Shown here: piece by piece, positions 10,379 to 20,233 of the stretch
Numbering within the stretch: position 1 is the stretch's first letter
Layout: each line of letters opens with the position of its first letter
DNA from: Trichomonas vaginalis G3
Taxonomy: Eukaryota > Parabasalia > Trichomonadida > Trichomonadidae
Direction: 5' to 3'
NCBI RefSeq assembly: GCF_026262505.1
Contig: NC_067206.1
Coordinates: 31,325,896 to 31,389,895, forward strand
DNA length: 64,000 nucleotides
Notes under the pieces: generated by a model
The model's database searches: none
The model's input: only the letters and a program-made list of their open reading frames with translations
What the model was told of the DNA's origin: nothing
Made by a program: the position numbers and the translations under genes

Positions 10379-10624
10379 TTGATTGAAATGACGACTAAAG
10401 TCACTGAAGCAATGAAACAAAAGTTTTTGGTAGAATACATTAAATCAGGAATTATTCCAGAAGGTTTTTACATTCATACTATGAAGGATGGTAGAGTTCA
10501 GTTTAGAAAGATAAAGCAACCATTAGATAAAGAAGGAATTTTGAGAAAGATTAAACTTCATGAGGACAACATTGCTGAACTTAAGAAGAAGTTAGAAGAG
10601 TTGGAGAAAGGAAGAGAGTTATAA
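10379..10624 (+). CDS. Small protein with FY-KDG-RK motif and C-terminal coiled coil
   Basis: 81 residues; the second ATG at 10,388 is an equally likely start. The central motif GFYIHTMKDGRVQFRKIKQP is shared in form with the 7,818-8,246 protein, followed by a heptad-like helix (NIAELKKKLEELEKG). Function unknown. Confidence 0.5.
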   Translation: MIEMTTKVTEAMKQKFLVEYIKSGIIPEGFYIHTMKDGRVQFRKIKQPLDKEGILRKIKLHEDNIAELKKKLEELEKGREL

Positions 10625-10640
10625 AGCAATGAATTCAACA

Positions 10641-10703
10641 GGGTGAAAAACAGGTGAAAAAAGAGGTGAGATCTCACCACTTCACCTAAATTTATTTTTG
10701 TGC
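10641..10703. promoter_or_regulatory. Palindromic hairpin block, copy 3 of 3
   Basis: GGTGAGATCTCACC at 10,665-10,678, preceded by GGTGAAAAA repeats and followed by TTCACCTAAA and TATTTTTGTGCT, as in the copy at 1.8 kb. It sits between two small genes. Confidence 0.6.
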
Positions 10704-10786
10704 TATGTTTTCATACGTGTGAGGGTGGTGATATCATTTATTTTTTATTTTATTTTTTAAAATTATTTTTATTTTATTTGGATGTA

Positions 10787-11071
10787 ATGACAGAACAAAA
10801 GCAACTCATACAAATCAAAACATATAACAAACATATATTTAAACATTTATTCTTCCTTCCTGAGCATAACATGTTCTTTCAAATACATCCGAGACCAGTT
10901 GACTTTTCATTGACTGTGTATAAAGATAGAAATAGTTATATCATTAAACCATACGATGACGAAGGTAAGTTATGTAAATTGTACGTTAAGAAGTTAGAGA
11001 AAGTTTATGGCTTCAAGTATGACTACAATAGGGTTAACACTGATGATGAAGATATTGAGGAAAATTTATGA
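10787..11071 (+). CDS. Last small gene of element A, unknown
   Basis: About 94 residues from the ATG at 10,787. The frame is open 29 codons upstream, but that part is a Phe/Leu-rich translation of an A+T tract. The protein starts MTEQKQLIQIKTYNKHIFKH and ends in an acidic tail (TDDEDIEENL). The ATG is preceded by T-rich sequence and TTTGGATGTAATGACAG, like the leaders of the KilA-N genes. No family recognised. Confidence 0.45.
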   Translation: MTEQKQLIQIKTYNKHIFKHLFFLPEHNMFFQIHPRPVDFSLTVYKDRNSYIIKPYDDEGKLCKLYVKKLEKVYGFKYDYNRVNTDDEDIEENL

Positions 11072-11215
11072 GAACATTAGTGAAGTTGTTAGTGAGAACG
11101 ATAGTGAGGTGAAATTGTTGGCGGCTTTGTAAATATTTAAGGTTAAGTTAGTTTTTGTGTTCATGTTGTAAAATATACGTTAACGGTTTTGTAAAGTGTC
11201 AAATTCACAAGTACT

Positions 11216-11246
11216 GGGTAAGGTGGAACGCAGTGCCACCATACCC
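11216..11246. other. GC-rich hairpin at the element A/MULE-1 junction
   Basis: GGGTA and GGTGG arms pair with CCACC and TACCC around a 9-base loop. It lies between the last Polinton gene and the truncated end of the MULE transposase, so it could belong to either element. Confidence 0.4.
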
Positions 11247-11263
11247 AAGACTTGTATACTAAC

Positions 11264-12265
11264 TTATGTTTCATCAGACTCTTCAGCCAGCTTTTCTGCA
11301 TTCGTTGCATCTGCACGTAATGTCAAAAAGTCCATTGCTAAATAGAAGTTCTCAAAATTCTGTGGATTGTCAAAATAGCTTCCAACTTTTGCACATGCGC
11401 GTAAAACATGCACAGCGCACCAACTGAGCTGCGCAAGAGGAAATCCGTCCTCAATTGCGCGAGCAATGTTTAGCGCACAGTCAGCGCTCCAATGCTGTGG
11501 ATCCAGGTGCGCAAACTCACAGAATTTCACCAAACATTCTTGAATTTTTTCAGATGTCTGAGGGTTCACTAAAAAATAGCAAAAGGGGAAAATTGTGTTT
11601 TGACTTGTTTTCATTGTTACTGCAAACAATTGGATCTTTCCTTTAATTAAAGAATGAGTGGAATCGACGTGGAGAGGGTTATCAATGCTATGCACCAATT
11701 CTTTTGCAGCAAAAGGTGCATATATGATTGTAAACTCGGAAAAATCTCCATTGTAATCAAATTGAACGAGATCATCTGGGCACTCTTCCTGTAAATTATT
11801 CAAAAATGCTTCCAAAGAAGTGTAAGGATCGTTTGATAATCTTTGTGCAATAATCTCATCAAGGCGATAAAATTTGTGCTTTAAAGCATCAGTAGACTGC
11901 GCGAAAAGTTTCATCGTTTCTTTGTTATTCGTATCAATTCCGAACTTATCAAAAAATGCTTTTTGAGCAAGAAATTGCTTTCCACCGTTTTTAATATAAA
12001 GTTCGATCCATTTTTGATAAAATTTACTCGCGTAATGTGAACCCATTTCAACTCCTATATGATGGCAATGTTCTTCATTAACTTTGCTTATAGTAAACAC
12101 TCCATTTTGTTCTTCAACCCTAAATTTTGCCTTGCATAGGGGATACGAACATGAATAAGTGACATATTGCTTTGGAGATCCCGTTCTTCTTCTGTATGGG
12201 ACACCGCCCTTGACTTCCTGTTTAATACCAAAAGCAATAAGCTCCTCTAAGTCCACCGAAATCAT
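11264..12265 (-). pseudogene. MULE-1 transposase, C-terminally truncated
   Basis: About 333 codons from the ATG at 12,265; the open frame extends 13 codons further but only to a TTG. The N-terminus has a WRKY/FLYWCH-type zinc finger (YSCSYPLCKAKFRV, then EEHCHH). The MULE DDE core shows LHVDSTHSLIKG (first Asp) and WSADCALNIARAI (second Asp). Compared with the MULE-2 transposase (30,187-31,629), the last 170 or so residues with the third acidic residue are missing, so it cannot be active. QSTDALK is shared by both. Runs towards element A. Confidence 0.8.
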
Positions 12266-12540
12266 AAAAATGAAGTGATTTTGAAAAGAGTTAACAAAAT
12301 TCAAATCACATCAAAAACAAAAACACATAAAAAATATTTTATTATACTCATTCGAAATTAAAAATAATAAAATTTATATATATTAATTTCATTAAATCAA
12401 GGTTAAAAATCTCACCGGAAAAATAACCTCAGTGTGATAAATTTATCACCGGAAAAATTTACAATAAGGTTAATACCGAAAATATCGAAAAATCAACATT
12501 TAAGGTTAATTTAAGAGTATGCACTTTTGTCACCTACTCT
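11264..12540 (-). mobile_element. MULE-1, truncated Mutator-like element
   Basis: The intact end is the TIR at 12,511-12,540, which starts (minus strand) AGAGTAGGTGACAAAAGTGC. The same 27-30 base sequence starts the 53,415 insertion with one or two changes. The opposite end is lost where it abuts element A. The non-coding 12,266-12,510 stretch carries two TCACCGGAAAAA motifs and several GGTTAA motifs. Confidence 0.65.
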
Positions 12541-12662
12541 GATTTTAAGTACTTTCTCTGAAATTTTCATATTTGATATTTTTTTATTGTTTTTATAGAA
12601 GTATATATAGCGTAAAAGGAATTAATGATAGCATATTCATTATTTTCTAAGAGATGTAATAG
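12541..12662. other. A+T-rich spacer between MULE-1 and element B
   Basis: About 120 bases without recognisable genes between two mobile elements; probably host target DNA. Confidence 0.4.
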
Positions 12663-12780
12663 AGTAGGGGTAATTTTAGCTAAAAGTGACACACCCGTGA
12701 AGGGTGTGATTACCGATCGGTAATTTCGACAGTTTAGAATTTAAAATTTTTTATGGAACTGTTGCGAGTTTCATAAAGAA
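12663..12780. repeat. Terminal sequence of element B
   Basis: The integrase-side end of the Polinton. It matches, inverted, 43,925-44,053 including the GATCGG palindrome and the TTTATGGAACTGTTGCGAGT stretch. It is the likely terminal inverted repeat, although its partner is missing here. Confidence 0.7.
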
Positions 12781-12781
12781 T

Positions 12782-14174
12782 TTAAGGAATATAAGCAAAG
12801 ATTTGAATCAAAATCTTAGACCTAAGCCGCTTGCTAAAGTAACTAATTTTAAAATTCATGAGCCCCGAATTAATTTGTTCACGTTTAACATCATTCAACT
12901 TTTCCATTTGCTTTCTAATATATTCCCATTCTTTTGAAATATCATTTTTCATTTCCACTGGTTTCATGTTTATAGTTCTATGCCATGTATTATTGTAATA
13001 ATATACTAACTGCTGTATGATGGAGTCATGATTTCCATCCCAGTATATCTGACCGTTAACCCCTAACGCATCTCTAAGAGTTCTCATTACCGCATCAACT
13101 ATTTTATTATGAAACGTATATGGAGAGGATGAAAAGAAAAAATTAATTTGTGGGAAATAATGAGTCATAGCTGCCTGAAATCCTTTATCACCATCACCTG
13201 ATATTATCTACTCTTTCATGATCTAGTAAGTATTGTATAGCTCTTCTTGTTTCCTGTTCTGTTTTCCCTTTCACTGGAATGCAATATAAATATCTAGTGT
13301 TAATGTTAATGGCAAATAAATAAGTAACTTTTCCTTTTGAATATTCCAGATGATCGATTTCGTATGAATATGGATATGGAGCAAATGAAGGGCGACTAAA
13401 TTTTTCCTTTAACGGTTGAATTTTCGGGTCAATTGGTTTATTTAATATCTTGAAATCCTTTTTAAAATCTTTTTGCTTCTTTAATGTTTGAAATGGATAT
13501 AATAAAGTGAATGATGAAGGATTAACTGAAGGAGGAGGCGGTACTGTCGTTGGAGGTTTTGGTGTTGCAAGTGGTTTAATTTTATCTGCTTTGATTTTGG
13601 ATTTCATTCCCCCCTTCATTAATTCTGGATGTATTCTATTCATTTGTTTTAAATATGCTGTATATAAAGGTTTGATATACTTTCCCGCTTCGAGTTTATG
13701 TTGAAGGATGAATTCCAAAAGTTGATCTTCATTTAAAAGTCGGGCTGAATATGGTTTAACTAATGAATCATAAATTAAAGCTTGTGCTTCATTTATGGTC
13801 TGAAGGACCTGGGCGTTTTGCACCTTTTGTTTTTGTTCCTTTGGCTTTTGCGGCTCAGGATTATATAATTTATATAATTCATCAATATCTTCTTCTGTTA
13901 ATACTTTATTTTTGAAATCTTTCAACTGTTTAAGTTGTGATTTAGTTTTTCCCTTTGAATATTCATTATTTTTAATTTTGTCTTTAATTTTAGAAATTAT
14001 TCTATCATGATATTTCAAAATTTCATTTTTTATATATGGATAATAATATTCCATATCATCACCCGTTATATTGTTATCATATTTTTGGAGATATGCTTTT
14101 AAATCATAATAATCAAGAAAATTTTGATTAAATACTAAATCATCAATTAAATTTTTTAAATCTACGCTATTCAT
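12782..14174 (-). pseudogene. Polinton retroviral-type integrase (element B), broken
   Basis: A long Lys-rich N-terminal region and a Pro-rich linker precede the rve integrase core: YEIDHLEYSKGKVTYLFAIN holds the first Asp, and further on come FSSSPYTFHNKIVDAVMRTL and YYNNTWHRTINMKP, typical of the distal part of Polinton c-integrases. It lies right beside the element terminus, as usual in Polintons. The copy is broken, with about one visible break. Confidence 0.8.
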
Positions 14175-14450
14175 TTATATAAAAATAAAATAAATGTTTA
14201 AGGGTGCCCACCTCTTTGAATCATAGTATCAAAGCCATTATTAAGGTTCCTTTTGTCTCTTCTGTGGCATTTCATTAAGAATAAAATTTTAAATTGTATT
14301 AAATAAATGGCATACAACATCCATTTTCACAACATACAGCCTTAGTGTGTGCTCCTGTTAATGCAGTCTTACCAATTGTTAAGCGAGTCATTGACCCATT
14401 TTTAAGTTGTAAATTAATATTCTGACCATCAAATATCACTTTATCATTTA
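14175..14450. other. Spacer in element B
   Basis: Short A+T-rich intergenic sequence between integrase start and PolB end; no gene seen. Confidence 0.4.
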
Positions 14451-17400
14451 TTATATCCAATAATTTTTAGGTGTTAATTGTTTATTTTGTCGTAAACTAA
14501 CACCTTTCATTTTTTGTGCAATCTTTTTAAAATCACTTCCATCAATTGAACCATTGAATGATGTATAACACTTAGGACATAAAGCAACCATGTTATCGCC
14601 TTGTTTCTCAATTGCTAAACCCAATAACTTCTTCTCATGTGCTTTTTCTTCAGCTTTATTCTTTAATTTAGGTTTAAATTTCTCATCAAAACAGAAGAAA
14701 TCAAAAGGTGCGAATTTGAAAATGTTTTTATCATAAAATTGTTTATCGGTAACAATTGCTTGAAATGCTTGAGTGTTAGGAAGATTTGGGTCGCCAGCGA
14801 TTGCCAATAAGATGAATCAGTATCACCTTCAATGAAATGAAAACGATTAACATCCATGCATTTATACATAAAATCATAAATGAAAACCAAATACCAGTAT
14901 TTAGCATTATCTAAAGTGCAGAATGCCTCTTGTAAACATGTATCACATCTATAAAATCTATCTTTAAGCATCACTTGATATGTATCTTCACCTATTTCTC
15001 TTATGTTTTTAAACTTATTTGACATACATGCAACGCGTGCCTTCTGTGCATTCGTTATTTTAGTCTTTGCGTAATTTTGTGTATTCATTGCATCGTAACC
15101 ATATGATCCATTAAGCGAAATCTTGCAAAATAAACTTTTTCCTTTATTTCCTTCTAATTCAGCCTTTTGTCTTTCGTTCATAAATTTGTTCGCAAATTCA
15201 TTAAAACAAGTGTTTTTCGTAAATGTTAAAATTGATTGAATGTCATCAATGATAAAATGAAATCTGTCTATTAGATACCAAAGATAATAAGAAGAAAATG
15301 GTTGATATTGGTTGTGTGTTGATGCTAACTGAGTTAATTTCCTCTGTTTCTGGTCAACCGGTAGATTGTTTGATTTCATGTAATTATACATAAAACTGCC
15401 AATTGTTTTTTCATCTGTGATAATATCTAAGTTTCTTATTATCGGTAAAAAGTTTATGTAATCATTAATGTATTTTTCATCAATGTGACCCTTTACTTCA
15501 GCCACGAATAAAGTATTTTTTCTTAATTATTCCCAATGCTTTTGCTTTCTTTGTTGCTGTATCACAAATGATAACACCATTCAATCTTCCCGGCATATAC
15601 ATTTTATGGTCAGTATATTGAATGAAATCATGAGGATTAGATGAAAATGATGAAGGATATAATGAATTAAAGTCAACTCCAACGAAATGAGTCATAATGT
15701 TGGAAGTGTCCTCATTTGATACAGTTTTAGTTTCTGGACTATATGAAAGTTTATTAATGTGTGTGATTCCTTTAAGATTTACTCTATGTTGAACATTTGA
15801 TAGACCACCAGTAATTCCATTACGGAGAATGTGATAAGCTTCAACTGAATCTAAAGTCATTGGTAAATTATTTTTTAATGCATAATTTCTTAAATTGATT
15901 CTTAAACGTTGAACATCTTCATCTTTATTTGATTTTACGACATTGCAATAACAACACATTAACTGACAATTTTCTTTGGTATGTGGTTTTTCATTATCGA
16001 TTCTATCCAATGTTGGTTTATTTGCATATGTAAACGCTTTACCACACATTTTACATTTAGATGAAAGGATTAAATCGTGATAGTATTGAAAATCATCCAT
16101 TGAAACATTATTTTTAGTATCCCTTTCTGCTTTTTCATCTTGTTTCTTATATGATTCAATTTTATATTTCCAATACTTTTTCGTTAATTCAAAACTTGAT
16201 TCTATCTCTTCTTCAGGATATTTTTCATTAGGATTAAAGTCTTTATATGCTAAAGCGTAACGAATCATTGAAGCATTCGATGATAAAGAAAGATTATGAA
16301 GCATGTCAATTTTATAAACAAATGTTTCTTCAATAATTTTATCGATTGGGTCAATCATAATTTCAACATCTTTATTGCAATAATGAATAAAATATTCTAA
16401 TCTATTCTTAAAGTTTTTAGCATCATTGAGATATATTTGATAATCACTATCTGATATAGTTTCTTGGGTTAATGCTGAATAAAATGAATCTTGAGTGAAT
16501 GGTTCCTCTTTATATAATTCTTCTTCGTAATTTTCCCATGTGATGAATTGATAAGGGAAAAAGGATTTAACACGTGATTTATTGTTTCCGAAATCTTGAG
16601 TGAATTGGTCTAATGTCCCACCCGCTATATAATTTCTGATGTCAATAAATCTCAATTCATATGGAGCGTTTGTTTTCTTTACAATGATTTGCTTAAATTG
16701 AGAAGAAGAACCCAGCATTGATTTCATTTTCCATTTTGCAGTGTTTAAATCACGAAGAATTAAATTTAAATCAAACTTTCCCGAATTAAAACCTATGATA
16801 TTCACTTTATTGAATTCCTCATCTAGAAGTTCTTTAAATGCTTCCTTCTGTTTTTCATTTAATGTATGAGACAAAGTCCCCGCCGTTTGGTCCGTTTGCG
16901 ACTTCATTAATTCTTCATATTGTTCAATATTTGATTTAGCAACTAATGAACAGGTTGAAAATAAAAACTCAATCCAATCAGAAATAAAAGAATCACTCGA
17001 AGTTAAGCAAAAATTCCTCGTATATGTTTTATCATTTAATTTAACCGTTGATGATACCATGAATGGTTTTAAGTAAGCGTTCAAAGTTGCACACTCAGAA
17101 AGTTGTAATTCTTCTTTAGTCTCTAATGTTTCGAAGTCAAAAGTAATATAATATTTTGTCGGTTGATAATATTCCTGCAAATTATGAGCTAATAACCACT
17201 GATATATCTTCTGTTTCGTAATATGTGGTGCATATGGTTGCTGTGTCTTTTGCAACTGAACGTCTTGAATTAATCTCCCATTATTTTCTTTACATTTCTC
17301 ACAATGCTTTAAAAATCTTCTTTGGTTTTTCCTTTCTGGATCATCACGGATAGAATAAACCTCTTCTTTACAATATGGACAAACTCTATAGCCGGTGAGT

Positions 17401-17504
17401 GCTTCAACGTCTGTTATTCTGTCAGCGTGAAGTTTTCCACATGGACTCTGTGTTAATAAAATATTTACTGTTTCAAATTCTGGATCTATCATTATTGAAT
17501 CCAC
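14451..17504 (-). pseudogene. polB: Polinton family B DNA polymerase (element B) with HNH-like zinc module, broken
   Basis: The N-terminus carries paired zinc motifs (CPYC, then HCEKC). Exonuclease motifs: YYITFDFETLET, IIGFNSGKFDLNLIL, FIHYCNKDVEIM. Between the exonuclease and motif A lies an HNH-like block: CKMCGKAF, then PTLDRIDNEKPHTKENCQLM and CCYCNVVKSNK. Polymerase motifs: FVGVDFNSLYPSSF (A), LNGSYGYD (B) and EGDTDSSYW (C). It is a protein-primed type polymerase distinct from that of element A. Broken, with about two breaks. Confidence 0.85.
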
Positions 17505-17515
17505 TAATGGAAAGT

Positions 17516-18934
17516 CTACTTATTTATGTCCACGTCTTCTGGTTGAGGATCACAATAATAGAAATCAATATTAACATTTAACATTCTCGCTAATCTCTCA
17601 CTTTCTGATGAAATGTCAAACCCTTCATATGCATCTATTGCTTCATTTAAATAGCTTCTACGAGTTTTAGGATTAACACCATCAGGAATGTTATAGAAGC
17701 GTTTAAATAACCTTCTACCTTCTGCTCTAATTTGATTATCATTCATTTTAGCGGTTCCGTTTTTGTTCATTTATGTAAGAACAAAAATTAAAAAATAAAT
17801 AAAAATAAAGTTTATTTTTTAAAGCCCATAAAATGAATTAAGAACACATAAATTTTTATCATCTGCGACGTGACGAATACATTTTAATTTACTCAAGAAT
17901 GTGTACCCTGATACATTAAATCTAATTCCTGTCTTATTTAATTTCACAACTTTGAAAAGGAATGTATGAATAGCTATAAAATGATGAGAAGATGTTTTAT
18001 GGGTTGCTTCCATTTTTTCTGAAATAAATGAATAAATATAATGTTTATAAGTTTTCATATCTTTTATGTTCTTAATAACGAATGGTATAGACCTTTCCAC
18101 TTCATCTTCCTTCGGTGCTGTTCTTTCATATGAAACATTATTGGTATCTTCAATAATGAAACCACAATCACATAAAATTTTATAGGTTCCAATGGTTTCT
18201 TTTGATATTTTATCTAATAAATCAAAAACTTTATCAACACCCGTGCATTTATTTAAATAATAATTTGTGTAAATATCATGATCTTCTTTCTTAATCGTAT
18301 TAGTTGCATATGTCACGTTTTTAAGAGCTTTTTTGAATTTTTCGGAATCTAAAGGTGGTGAAAGTAGGATACAGGGGTATTTTTCATTATCAATAAATTG
18401 TAACTTATGTTTACGAATAAATTTAGTACCTTCTTCTGAAAGTGTTTCATCTATTTCGCCATCTAATAAATTTTGTGTTGATTCTGAGACATAATTTTTA
18501 TATCTTTCTTCATGAGATTTCTGAACTTCTGATTCTGAAGCTGGGATATTCATTAAACCCTCTACTTCATTTTCATTATATTTTTCAACTTCTCTTAATT
18601 CCTTAATTTTTTCATCTATTTCATCTCTTATTTTTTCCAGTCTTTCAATTTCATCATATTCATCATCTTTAATTCGTTCTTCATAATATTTAGGGAAAAC
18701 ATCAGGTTCTTTAGGTTTTTCTTCTTTAGATGCGGGATATAAGAAATTTATAACATCATCTTTATTCATTTTTCCATCATAATCAAACTCATTTAAAAAC
18801 TCCGCGAATTTTTGACAATTTCTTAAATAATATTTATCAACCTCATAACCCGCCTCCTCTAATATATCCTTTATTTCCCTGTTTGTGAATCCTAATTTTT
18901 TAACGTCGTTAGTCTTGACACTCATTTCATACAA
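17516..18934 (-). pseudogene. N-terminal/OTU-like region upstream of element B PolB
   Basis: The first part starts with LGFTNREIKDILEEAGYEVD, similar to the small gene at 2,730-3,101 of element A, followed by an acidic coiled region. Further on, DDKNLCVLNSFYG resembles the OTU-like Cys motif of element A, and YLNEAIDAYEGFD with LNVNIDFYY resembles the segment after it. The same order (shared N-domain, OTU-like region, PolB) therefore occurs in both Polintons. Broken. Confidence 0.5.
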
Positions 18935-18960
18935 AATAAAAAAATAAAATAATAAACATA

Positions 18961-19807
18961 ACTAAGTTTTAATTTTTCGTAAGAAGTTTGATTCCATTCA
19001 TGATTTAAACAATGTTTAATTAATCGCGGAATATCTGACATCATCTATATATAGCTTCTTTTAAAATTAATTTTTTTATCTTTTATTTCATTATGGGCTG
19101 AGTGTAAATGTCTTACAATTTTGAAAATTTTTTAAATCTTGATTTATTCAAAAACGTAAGAATAAAAACCGTAAGAATCATACATTTTTTACTTCATATG
19201 TTAAAAAAAATGATACAAAATCGTTCAATATTGTATGAATTCTTACGTTTACAAAAAAAGTCACACAACCCATCATATATACTACTTCAATCTAATTCAA
19301 ATTTGCAATTTCATTTCATTATTATTGCGATCGTATCTTATTTAAAAATTATAAATCAATTAATTTTAGTTAAAAACGTTTGATTTTTTTTCAAAATGTC
19401 AAAAATCTCAAGACAATAAATTTTCTTCAATTACAATATTTAATTACTTCAATCATAATTTTGATTCAAAAATTATTTGAAAAAAATTATTTTTTGAGAA
19501 GTTTATTTGCCATGTTCAAAATATAACCTCAGTCTATTATCAAAATGCTTCATATCAAAATTCAAGTATTTTAAACACCATTATGCTAGCAATTATTTGT
19601 CAAAAAAATTCAATCGTTCAATTTAAAAATAATTTACATATGGCAATACATCGATGTACACAAAAAAGATAACAATATGTAAAGCTATCAAAAGTTATCC
19701 CAAAACTTTCGTTTAGTATTTATGTATATTTCAATTTGTAGATTAAAATTTTAAAAAAATCAAAATAAATTGAATTTTCTCAATTTTATTTCTTGCCAAA
19801 AAAACTA
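18961..19807. other. A+T-rich spacer before Myb gene 1
   Basis: No supported gene. Short frames here (for example near 19.1-19.4 kb) are low-complexity Ile/Leu/Lys translations of A+T-rich DNA. The right terminus of element B is not recognisable. Confidence 0.5.
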
Positions 19808-20233
19808 ATGTTTAGAACAGGGTCTAATACAGTTCGGACAAAATTTACTGAAAACGAAGACAAGAAACTCACCAATTATGTTAAACAGCTGGGAGATTCA
19901 AAATGGAAAGAAATTGCTAAATTGATGCCTGGAAGAAATGCAAGACAGTGTAAAGATCGATGGGAAAAGTACCTAGCGCCTAAAATAAATATAACACCAT
20001 TTACAGATGAAGAAGATACAAAATTACTCACTTTATACAATCAAATCGGGCCAAAATGGACACAAATCTCAAAACATTTCAACAATCGTACAGACAATAA
20101 TCTCAAATCAAGATATAAGCTGCTGATGAGACATAAGAAAAAGGCTGAAGTAAATCATTCGACGCCAGATGAAAATATCTTTACAGAATCGTTGAAAGAG
20201 TGTCAGGAATTTCTTTCCTTTCTGAATAATTAA
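19808..20233 (+). CDS. R2R3 Myb DNA-binding protein 1
   Basis: 141 residues from the ATG at 19,808; the frame is open upstream only from a TTG. Two Myb repeats: about residues 8-57 (KFTENEDKKLTNYVKQLG, KWKEIAKLMPGRNARQCKDR) and 60-108 (PFTDEEDTKLLTLYNQIG, KWTQISKHFNNRTDNNLKSR). The regularly spaced Trp/Phe residues form the hydrophobic cores and the third helices bind DNA. A short acidic tail follows. Trichomonads have a large family of such short Myb proteins, some of which control transcription through promoter Myb-recognition elements. The stop overlaps TAAA, the trichomonad polyadenylation signal. Confidence 0.85.
   Translation: MFRTGSNTVRTKFTENEDKKLTNYVKQLGDSKWKEIAKLMPGRNARQCKDRWEKYLAPKINITPFTDEEDTKLLTLYNQIGPKWTQISKHFNNRTDNNLKSRYKLLMRHKKKAEVNHSTPDENIFTESLKECQEFLSFLNN

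Larger units (their letters stand above)
1..11100 (+). mobile_element. Polinton/Maverick remnant, element A (left end outside window)
   Basis: This is a fossil virus-like element. Parts seen in order: two KilA-N-type genes, small unknown genes, an OTU-like/PolB region, a candidate minor capsid gene on the minus strand, candidate major capsid region, and small accessory genes. Protein-primed family B polymerase next to capsid-type genes is diagnostic of Polintons. No integrase, FtsK-like ATPase or Ulp1-like protease is visible, and neither terminal repeat is in view, so it is either truncated or continues to the left. It is broken, with roughly half a dozen breaks spread over several genes, while other genes remain open. 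That suggests a fairly young copy. The right end is near 11.1 kb, where a MULE fragment begins. Confidence 0.85.
12663..18960 (-). mobile_element. Polinton/Maverick remnant, element B
   Basis: A second fossil Polinton, different from element A. Its left terminus is AGTAGGGGTAATTTTAGCTA at 12,663 followed by hairpins (CACACCC/GGGTGTG and the palindrome ATTACCGATCGGTAAT at 12,709-12,724). The same end recurs inverted at 44,053. Parts in order on the minus strand, right to left: OTU-like/N-terminal region, PolB, integrase next to the terminus. Capsid, ATPase and protease genes and the right terminus are absent, so at least half of the element is lost. It is broken by several changes in the remaining genes. 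Confidence 0.85.
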
